Shown here: positions 7,458 to 11,885 of the stretch, in pieces
Layout of the letters: each line of letters opens with the position of its first letter
Position numbering within the stretch: the stretch's first letter is position 1
Origin: an uncultured Polyangiaceae bacterium
GTDB taxonomy: Bacteria; Myxococcota_A; Polyangia; Polyangiales; Polyangiaceae
Length of the DNA: 11,885 bases
NCBI GenBank assembly: GCA_938004815.1
Contig: CALKVR010001144.1
Location: 1-11,885 of the forward strand
Direction of reading: 5' to 3'
The notes under the pieces: generated by a model
The model's database searches: none
What the model was told of the DNA's origin: nothing
The model's input: the letters and a program-made list of their open reading frames with translations, nothing else
Made by a program: the position numbers and the translations under genes

Positions 7458-8264
7458 ATGACGCCGTTAGAAGCGCTGCTCCTCGGGATACTCGAGGGGC
7501 TGACCGAGTTCCTACCGGTGTCGTCGACGGGCCACCTGGTGCTCCTCGGGCGCGGGCTCGGGCACGAGGACGAAGCGGCGAAGTCGCTCTCCATCGTCAT
7601 CCAGCTCGGCGCGGTGGTGGCCGTCATCGTCTACTACCGAGCCCTCTTGCTCGAGCTCCTGCGCGGCGTCCTCGCGCGCGATCCGCAGAAGCTGCGCTTG
7701 GTCGGTTCACTCGCCATCGCGTTCGTCCCCGCGGCGGCCGTCGGGTTGCTCCTCGGCCAGCGCATCAAGGACACCTTGCTGAGCCCTCTCCCCGTCGCGG
7801 TGGCGGCCATCCTGGGCGGCCTGGTCATGATCATGAGCGAGGTCATGCTCCGCGGGCGACAGACCAAAGACGACGGCGGCGTGTACGGTGTTCGGCTCGG
7901 CCAGGCCGTCGCGGTGGGCCTCGCTCAGTGCCTGGCGCTGTGGCCGGGGATGTCGCGATCGATGACCACGATCGTCGGCGGCCAGATGGTCGGGCTCAAG
8001 ACGGCGACCGCCGCAGAGTTCTCGTTCCTCCTGTCGATCCCGGTCCTGGGCGCCGCCACCGTCTACGATCTGATCAAGAGCCGCGACGTCCTCTTCGCGA
8101 GCGCCGACGCGACCGTCTCGCTCGCGGTCGGTCTCGTCTCGGCGTTCATCGTCTCACTCGCCGTCATCGCCGCCTTCCTCAAGTACCTGAAGCGAATCGG
8201 CCTGATCCCCTTCGGGATCTACCGCGTCATCCTGGGCGTCGTGGTCATCGCCATCGCTCGGTAG
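7458..8264 (+). CDS. uppP: Undecaprenyl-diphosphatase UppP (BacA family)
   Basis: An integral inner-membrane enzyme that dephosphorylates undecaprenyl pyrophosphate, so that the lipid carrier can be reused for peptidoglycan and other surface polymers; its overproduction gives bacitracin resistance in other bacteria. The 268 residues match the family's usual length of about 270. The first conserved block, EGLTEFLPVSSTGHL, spans residues 13-27 and holds E13, E17 and H26. The second block is PGMSRSMTTI, from P163 with R167; most relatives read PGxSRSG, so Met169 replaces the common Gly. Several hydrophobic spans cover the rest. The start is ATG 7458, which gives the standard UppP N-terminus. It lies 17 nt after the preceding lipoprotein gene with no clear Shine-Dalgarno. 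A TGTAG sequence just upstream could be a weak promoter element, so either read-through or its own start is possible. Confidence 0.95.
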   Translation: MTPLEALLLGILEGLTEFLPVSSTGHLVLLGRGLGHEDEAAKSLSIVIQLGAVVAVIVYYRALLLELLRGVLARDPQKLRLVGSLAIAFVPAAAVGLLLGQRIKDTLLSPLPVAVAAILGGLVMIMSEVMLRGRQTKDDGGVYGVRLGQAVAVGLAQCLALWPGMSRSMTTIVGGQMVGLKTATAAEFSFLLSIPVLGAATVYDLIKSRDVLFASADATVSLAVGLVSAFIVSLAVIAAFLKYLKRIGLIPFGIYRVILGVVVIAIAR

Positions 8265-8287
8265 CTCCTTATCCATTGACGGGGGAA

Positions 8288-8331
8288 GGACCTCCCTCGT
8301 AAAGGCGTAGAGCTTCGCCCGAAGGAGGTCC
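8288..8331 (+). promoter_or_regulatory. Hairpin that can mask the Shine-Dalgarno of the 8338 gene
   Basis: GGACCTCCCTCG (8288-8299) pairs with CGAAGGAGGTCC (8320-8331), 11 of 12 bp. The inner GGCG (8304-8307) pairs with CGCC (8316-8319), leaving an 8-nt loop. The 3' arm contains the whole AGGAGGT ribosome site, so in the folded mRNA the site is hidden. It could be a translational switch or thermometer-like element, or the end of the uppP transcript, though no T-run follows. Confidence 0.55.
8323..8329 (+). promoter_or_regulatory. Strong Shine-Dalgarno (AGGAGGT)
   Basis: AGGAGGT sits 8 nt before ATG 8338, the best ribosome site in the window. It selects 8338 over the in-frame ATGs at residues 9 and 12. 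Confidence 0.85.
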
Positions 8332-8337
8332 GTCTCG

Positions 8338-9372
8338 ATGGTCCGTTTCACTGCTCGCTCCATGGTCCGTATGCTGGCGCAAGCCACCGTCCTCGTCTCG
8401 GCAACCATCCTCGTCGGGGCCGTCGGCTGCGGTGGCGGCGGCTCGGACAAGCCGGCTGACCAGCCGGTCGACATGTCGTCGCTGGCGCCCGCGCCCGATG
8501 CGACCGTGTTCGTGCAGGTCTTGGCGGGCTCCTCCGACGCCGAGCAGTTCGTCCCGAACGTCAAGACGCAGCTCGTCAGCGCGATGACCGGCGCCGGCTA
8601 CAAGCTCGTCGAGTCCAAGGACGCGAAGCCCGACGTGGTGGCGAACATCACCGTGAACGCCACCCAAGAGCAGTCGTTCTTCCAGGTGCAGGTCAACGGC
8701 AAGGTCCAGGCCGACTACAAGGTCCAGCTCGCCGCGAAGTTCGTAGCGTCGAGCGACTCGGCCGTCATCGACCAGGCGACCAGCGACTTTACCGGCAAGG
8801 ACGGCGTGGTCGAGCAGAACGCGATCGACAAGCTCATCGTCCACCTGAGCAAGACGGGCAAGCTCACCGCATGGGCGCACTCGGTGCGCGCCAAGATCGA
8901 GGGCGCCGAAGAGGACCTGTGGAAGGCCGCCAACGCCGACGGCTGCAAGGCGGGCGCGACCGCCACCGCGTGCGACGGCGTCAAGAAGTACCTGGAAGAG
9001 TACCCGACCGGTAAGCACGCGGCCGAGGGCCGTCAGGCGATGCAGGACGGCGAGGTCGCGATCACCAAGGCCAAAGAAGAGGACATGTGGAAGGCGGCCG
9101 CCGTCGAGCAGTGCCAGAAGCCGACCAAGTCGTACGACTGCAAGGGCGTCGAGGACTACCTCGCCAAGTACCCCACCGGCAGCCACGCGGCCGAGGCCAA
9201 GGACGCGATGAAGGCGTCGGAGAAGCAGCGCGAGGCGCTGAAGAAGGTCGAGGACGCCAAGAAGAAGGCGGCGTCGCGCGAGGACTGCATCAAGGAGTGC
9301 CGGCGCGCCTACGAGAGCTACCGCGCGTTCGAGATCCTCGTCGCGCGTTGCGTGCAAACCGAGTGCAGCTAG
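8338..9372 (+). CDS. Lipoprotein with two ED[LM]W-YPTG repeats, function unknown
   Basis: A 344-residue protein with an N-terminal signal and lipobox-like AVGC (Cys31), then a Gly-rich spacer. Residues about 50-185 form an alpha/beta domain (VFVQVLAG..., a PDVVANITVNATQ strand, then a QVQVNGKVQADYKVQL strand), reminiscent of lipoprotein domains that resist clear family assignment. Two repeats of 56-residue period follow, starting at E192 and E248: ED[LM]WKAA...C...C-[DK]-G-V-x-[KD]-Y-L-x-x-Y-P-T-G-x-HAAE. They look like short helical hairpins, possibly TPR-like. A Lys/Glu/Ala-rich helix and four closing cysteines end the protein. I do not recognise a function. Membrane attachment in the envelope is likely. 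It is 73 bp after uppP, behind a hairpin that can hide its ribosome site, and its stop codon enters the arm of a long palindrome. Confidence 0.85.
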   Translation: MVRFTARSMVRMLAQATVLVSATILVGAVGCGGGGSDKPADQPVDMSSLAPAPDATVFVQVLAGSSDAEQFVPNVKTQLVSAMTGAGYKLVESKDAKPDVVANITVNATQEQSFFQVQVNGKVQADYKVQLAAKFVASSDSAVIDQATSDFTGKDGVVEQNAIDKLIVHLSKTGKLTAWAHSVRAKIEGAEEDLWKAANADGCKAGATATACDGVKKYLEEYPTGKHAAEGRQAMQDGEVAITKAKEEDMWKAAAVEQCQKPTKSYDCKGVEDYLAKYPTGSHAAEAKDAMKASEKQREALKKVEDAKKKAASREDCIKECRRAYESYRAFEILVARCVQTECS

Positions 9373-9470
9373 TGTCCTGCGTCCGAAGTCCGCTTCACAA
9401 TTCGGCGGCCCACCGGGGGTGGGGGCCGCGCGAATTGCTCGCGCTTCGGACGCGTGTGGCCACAGGACAC
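9372..9470. repeat. Long imperfect palindrome (~99 bp) beginning at a stop codon
   Basis: Nested arms pair: 9372-9379 (GTGTCCTG) with 9463-9470; 9380-9388 (CGTCCGAAG) with 9444-9452; 9398-9404 (CAATTCG) with 9431-9437; 9405-9411 (GCGGCCC) with 9423-9429. A 10-nt bulge (9453-9462) and an internal loop interrupt it. It begins on the last base of the lipoprotein stop codon. It may be a terminator or 3'-end stabiliser, a structured RNA, or a small non-autonomous element; no target-site duplication is seen. Confidence 0.75.
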
Positions 9471-9483
9471 CCCTCGTTGTTCA

Positions 9484-9507
9484 TGTGGTGAATTCTGATT
9501 CACCACA
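9484..9507. repeat. Perfect 10-bp inverted repeat, 4-nt spacer
   Basis: TGTGGTGAAT (9484-9493) and ATTCACCACA (9498-9507) flank TCTG. The sequence is clearly richer in A+T than its surroundings. It could be a regulator's operator or an RNA hairpin; no T-run follows. Confidence 0.75.
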
Positions 9508-9580
9508 CTTGGGTGGCTGGAGCTTTTCGCCGATAGCTTCGCGATGTCGGCGTCGAGCGTGCTCGCGTACGGTCGGAGGG

Positions 9581-9592
9581 GGGTGGGCACCC
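9581..9592. repeat. Short GGGTG/CACCC inverted repeat
   Basis: GGGTG (9581-9585) and CACCC (9588-9592) are separated by 2 nt, with CTCTGCTTT after it. It is a weak terminator-like stem at best. Confidence 0.3.
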
Positions 9593-9609
9593 TCTGCTTT
9601 GATCCTTGA

Positions 9610-9635
9610 GGTGCGTTGGTGCGCACCAACGCACC
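9610..9635. repeat. Perfect 26-bp palindrome
   Basis: GGTGCGTTGGTGC (9610-9622) is followed directly by its exact reverse complement (9623-9635), with no spacer. This suits a dimeric DNA-binding protein, or a stem of about 11 bp with a 4-nt loop in RNA. Confidence 0.8.
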
Positions 9636-9747
9636 ACTGGCCCGCGAACCGTCCCCCCTTCCCGTACGCCCGAGCCGTGCCCGTGCCCGACGCTTGAGAG
9701 ACCACGAGGCTCCGTCCGCGCGGCCCGCCACTCAGGCTTTCCAGACA

Positions 9748-9765
9748 GCCCCTCAGGTGAGGGGC
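9748..9765 (-). terminator. Hairpin over the methyltransferase stop codon, possible terminator
   Basis: GCCCCTCA (9748-9755) and TGAGGGGC (9758-9765) are perfect 8-bp arms with a 2-nt spacer. The minus-strand stop TGA (9755-9753) lies inside an arm. No T-run follows on the minus strand, so an intrinsic terminator is doubtful. Confidence 0.35.
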
Positions 9766-10283
9766 GGAGGGCCGAGGCGGCCGCGCGGGTCGCGCCGCCG
9801 GGCCCACTCGGCCATCGCGATCCCCGCCGCGACGGTGACGGGGAACGAGTGGTTGATGCCGTACATGGGGATGGCGACGACCTCGGCGCAAGCGTCGAGG
9901 ATCTCGTCGGGCACCCCCTCGTCCTCGCTACCGAAGACGAGCACCGCCTCGTCGGCGAGGCGCGCCTCCCAGAGCGAGACGTTGGCGCGGTCGCGCTCGA
10001 TGCCGACGAGCGGCCGACCGGCGGTCGCGCGCAAGAAGTCGGCGGCGGTGGCGCACTCGACGATCGTCTCGTACTTCTGCATCCCCATCGCGGCGCGCTC
10101 GTAGAACGGCTCGACGCCGACGAGGAAGATCTCGCGCACCAAGAACGAGTGCGCCGCCCGGATGATCGCCCCTACGTTGAACGGGTTCTTGGCGCGAATC
10201 ACCGCGATGCTCATCGAGACGCGCAGCTTGCCGAGCTCGCCCCGGATTTCGTCGGTCGAGTACCCGAACGGGGGGATCTTCAT
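9753..10283 (-). CDS. SpoU/TrmH-family RNA 2'-O-methyltransferase
   Basis: A 176-residue SPOUT-fold enzyme expected to transfer a methyl group from S-adenosylmethionine to a ribose 2'-OH in tRNA or rRNA. Motif 1 is KNPFNVGAIIRAA (32-44) with the substrate/catalytic Arg42 and conserved N36. Motif 2 is LVFGSEDEGVP (115-125) with E120 and G123. Motif 3 is IPMYGINHSFPVTVAAGIA (138-156). Motif 3 usually reads SLN; here SFP has lost the Asn. The frame stays open 174 codons upstream, but that part is antisense to nothing and shadows the neighbouring gene; ATG 10283 gives the right family N-terminus and lies 14 nt after the stop of the C2-PDZ gene on the same strand, so the two are probably co-transcribed. 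No good Shine-Dalgarno is seen. At this size it lacks any extra RNA-binding domain. The exact target nucleotide cannot be inferred. Confidence 0.9.
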   Translation of the reverse strand: MKIPPFGYSTDEIRGELGKLRVSMSIAVIRAKNPFNVGAIIRAAHSFLVREIFLVGVEPFYERAAMGMQKYETIVECATAADFLRATAGRPLVGIERDRANVSLWEARLADEAVLVFGSEDEGVPDEILDACAEVVAIPMYGINHSFPVTVAAGIAMAEWARRRDPRGRLGPPPLT

Positions 10284-10297
10284 TCGCGCGGCGTCGG

Positions 10298-11134
10298 CTA
10301 CTCGGGCTGCACGGGGAGGCTGCCGTAGTCCGAGAACAAGGGGTAGATCGGGCCCTCTTTGACCGTCAGCTGGAGCGTCGTGCCGTCGGGGTGGCGGACG
10401 GTCATGGGCACCCCGTCGACCGGGATCGCGCCGAGCACGCTGCGCACGTCGTCGACCGACTGGGTCTCGATCGGCTTGCCCTCCAAGGTGAGCACCTCGT
10501 CGCCCTTTTGCAGGCCCGCGCGGCTCGCCGGGCTGGCGTCGACCAGCCGCGTGATGCGCACCCCACCGCGCCGGAGCTCGTACCAGAACCCGGCCCCCCA
10601 GACCGCCTTGGCGGGCTGGATGGCGATGGTCACGCCGCAGTCGCCCGAGAGGGTGAGGTCGGTCTCGCTGCCGAAGTGCTCGGGCTCGAGCCGCATCTCC
10701 TTTTTCCCCATGATGCCGTCGTTGAGAGGGTTCGAGTCCCACAGCTGGATCTCGACTCGATCCCCGACCTCGAACCGATGGTTGGCGCCGGGCGTGTTGT
10801 CCCACACCGGCTCGATGGTGTCGGACGCCGCCTTCGTCTTCATCAGCTCGGTGCCGTTGACCAGGACCCGGACGTACGGGTCCGGCAGGCTCCCGAAGAC
10901 CTGATCCCAGGTCCGACCGTCGCGCGCGCGAGGCGGCACCTTACCTTTCACCACGCGAAAGAAATGCCGATCCTCCGGGGGCGGGGGGTCGTGCGTGCCG
11001 GTCGCGGGCGCCTTGTCGAACCGCGTCGAGAGCTCGGGGTACACGGCGGCACAGGACACCAGGCAAGCGGCCCCTGCGGCGGTGAGCACCAAACGGACGA
11101 GAGAGGACAGCCGGAGAGTGGACACGAGCCTCAC
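10298..11134 (-). CDS. Lipoprotein with C2-like and PDZ domains
   Basis: A 278-residue lipoprotein with a signal peptide and lipobox LVSC (Cys28). After a Pro-rich spacer comes a C2-like domain at about 57-150: DPYVRVLVNG (85-94), TKAASDTIEPVWDN (100-113), and VEIQLWDSNPLNDGIMG (127-143). The order matches eukaryotic-type C2 domains (DPYV, then NPVW, then the L-W-D-x-D loop), and D85, D133 and D139 could bind calcium. A PDZ domain follows at about 183-259, with ASPASRAGLQKGDEVL (200-215). Such proteins might bind lipid, calcium or protein C-termini at the membrane, but no protease triad is present and the role is unknown. The start is GTG at 11134; GTG at 11125 (residue 4) is equally possible, because an extended -10 (TGG-TAGACT) directly precedes 11134. 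The SpoU gene follows after 14 nt. Confidence 0.85.
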   Translation of the reverse strand: MRLVSTLRLSSLVRLVLTAAGAACLVSCAAVYPELSTRFDKAPATGTHDPPPPEDRHFFRVVKGKVPPRARDGRTWDQVFGSLPDPYVRVLVNGTELMKTKAASDTIEPVWDNTPGANHRFEVGDRVEIQLWDSNPLNDGIMGKKEMRLEPEHFGSETDLTLSGDCGVTIAIQPAKAVWGAGFWYELRRGGVRITRLVDASPASRAGLQKGDEVLTLEGKPIETQSVDDVRSVLGAIPVDGVPMTVRHPDGTTLQLTVKEGPIYPLFSDYGSLPVQPE

Positions 11135-11143
11135 AGTCTACCA
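11135..11143 (-). promoter_or_regulatory. Possible extended -10 box for the C2-PDZ gene
   Basis: On the minus strand TGG-TAGACT (11143-11135) has a TGn extension and 4 of 6 matches to TATAAT, directly before GTG 11134. If real, transcription would start just inside the annotated frame, favouring the GTG at 11125. No -35 is seen. Confidence 0.4.
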
Positions 11144-11184
11144 AGTCCTGGCGGGACGACCGCGTTTCGCGCAAACTACCTTCA

Positions 11185-11885
11185 ATGTCCAGGCTCGTCG
11201 GCTTCATCGGTAACCGCCCCGACCTTGGCGCGCGCGCTCTCGCGCTCGAGGAGCAGGCCTTCACCGTACGCGTGCCCGACGACCCCGCCGGCGCCACGCC
11301 CGCCGAGGGCCAAGAGCCGGGGAGCGTGAGCTGGGGCATCGGCTTCTACCAGGGCGGCGAGGTGCTGCTCAAGCGCCGGCCCTTCGACGAGCGCCGCGCG
11401 CTGAGCCTCGGCGAGATCATCCGCGACGTGAAGGCCGAAGTGCTCGTCGGCCACGTTCGCACCGCGACCATCGGCTCGCTCAGGACGGAGAACACGCACC
11501 CGTTTCGGTACCGGCAGTGGCTCTTCGCCCAGACCGGAACAGTGCCGTCATTCACGCAGCTTCGGTCACGCCTGATGGATTCGATCCCGCAGTTTCTCGC
11601 GCGCGACGTTCGGGGCGACACCGACGCCGAGATCGTGTTTCACCTGTTCTTGTCGTTCCTGCACGACGCGAGCGCGCTCGACCGCCCCGAGGTCGCTCCC
11701 GCGACGGCGCGCGACGCCATCCGCTCGACGATATCTCTCGTCGACGGGCTGTGCGCAGAAGAGGGTCAGGGCCCGTCGAAGCTCAACCTCGTGGTCGCCT
11801 GCAACGACTACGTCATCGGCGTCCGGTGCGCGGCGCGGATGGGCTACCAGGTCGTCGCGGGGCGCGCCGCGGCCGGTCGCGGCGC
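11185..11885 (+). CDS. Class II glutamine-amidotransferase-fold protein with Ser2 in place of catalytic Cys (3' end outside window)
   Basis: The frame is open from ATG 11185 to the right edge (233 codons seen). It begins MSRLVGF, aligning with the MCRLLGY start of Ntn-type class II glutamine amidotransferases (GATase_4, the YafJ/EgtC-like group). Other landmarks keep their order: WGIGFY near residue 50, GHVRTATIG, ENTHPF (102-107), and GDTDAE (144-149). Active members use Cys2, freed after Met removal, to cut glutamine; here residue 2 is Ser. The oxyanion motif HNG also differs, reading AQTG at 115-118. So glutaminase activity is unlikely, though an N-terminal Ser could still serve as an Ntn nucleophile. 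The C-terminal part is unseen. It diverges from the C2-PDZ gene across 50 bp; no Shine-Dalgarno is visible, and no earlier in-frame start exists nearby. Confidence 0.85.
   Translation, partial: MSRLVGFIGNRPDLGARALALEEQAFTVRVPDDPAGATPAEGQEPGSVSWGIGFYQGGEVLLKRRPFDERRALSLGEIIRDVKAEVLVGHVRTATIGSLRTENTHPFRYRQWLFAQTGTVPSFTQLRSRLMDSIPQFLARDVRGDTDAEIVFHLFLSFLHDASALDRPEVAPATARDAIRSTISLVDGLCAEEGQGPSKLNLVVACNDYVIGVRCAARMGYQVVAGRAAAGRG

Larger units (their letters stand above)
9373..9752. other. 380-bp convergent intergenic region without a gene
   Basis: The region lies between two convergent genes. Reading frames here show no signal peptide, domain or plausible ribosome site on either strand, so I call none. 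It holds several separate inverted repeats (9372-9470, 9484-9507, 9581-9592, 9610-9635, and 9748-9765 at its right edge). No stem is followed by a clear T-run. A small RNA is possible, but no convincing promoter is visible. Confidence 0.7.

Noticed and set aside
9372..9470. Insertion sequence or transposon end
   Set aside because: No transposase, no target-site duplication and no recognised terminal repeat; kept only as an unexplained palindrome.
9369..9731. Small frames on both strands in the convergent gap
   Set aside because: They run through palindromes, have no ribosome site or domain, and use Arg/Pro/Ala-rich shadow composition.
10284..10805. Upstream extension of the SpoU methyltransferase frame
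   Set aside because: It lies within the C2-PDZ coding region in another frame; the SPOUT homology starts after ATG 10283.
1..11885. tRNA, rRNA, defence system or biosynthetic cluster
   Set aside because: No cloverleaf, rRNA segment, Cas, restriction or toxin-antitoxin motif, or synthase domain was found on either strand.

Overview
The window is a very GC-rich, tightly packed bacterial chromosome segment. The best reading is a myxobacterium (Myxococcota, probably the Polyangiales/Sorangiineae side). The support is a secreted matrixin with a MYXO-CTERM-like tail (Cys, short membrane helix, RRR), a lipoprotein with five Myxo_disulf/DUF4215-type repeats (C-G-D-G ... E-C-D-D-G-N ... C), a second Cys-rich lipoprotein, and heavy use of lipoproteins in general. 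This placement is inferred from protein families; no rRNA or marker gene is present.

Layout, left to right. (1) 1-1836, +: the 3' part of a gene for three DsbA-like thioredoxin-fold domains in one chain; it is open at the left edge. (2) 1802-4153, -: a PcrA/UvrD-type DNA helicase, overlapping gene 1 tail-to-tail by 35 bp. (3) A 67-bp divergent intergenic region with mirrored GTGCTA elements. (4) 4221-7440, +: a three-gene cluster for extracytoplasmic proteins (matrixin protease, Cys-rich lipoprotein, DUF4215-repeat lipoprotein with two PPC-like sandwich domains), joined by an ATGA overlap and a 29-nt gap. (5) 7458-8264, +: uppP, undecaprenyl-diphosphatase. (6) 8338-9372, +: a lipoprotein with two ED[LM]W...YLxxYPTGxHAAE repeats; a hairpin can mask its strong Shine-Dalgarno. 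(7) 9373-9752: a 380-bp convergent non-coding gap with several separate palindromes. (8) 9753-10283, -: a SpoU/TrmH-like RNA 2'-O-methyltransferase with an altered motif 3. (9) 10298-11134, -: a lipoprotein with a C2-like and a PDZ domain, just upstream of gene 8 on the same strand. (10) 11185 to the right edge, +: a class II glutamine-amidotransferase-fold protein that has Ser where the catalytic Cys2 should be and QTG where the HNG oxyanion motif should be.

How it fits together. Most genes concern the cell envelope and cell surface: thiol chemistry, secreted protease, disulfide-rich lipoproteins, recycling of the lipid carrier, and a membrane-anchored C2-PDZ protein. The helicase and RNA methyltransferase are housekeeping genes. 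I see no phage, transposase, CRISPR, tRNA or rRNA, and no recognisable defence or biosynthetic cluster. The least ordinary items are the Ser2 amidotransferase homologue, the C2-PDZ lipoprotein, the hairpin covering the ribosome-binding site at 8323-8329, and the palindromes between 9372 and 9765.
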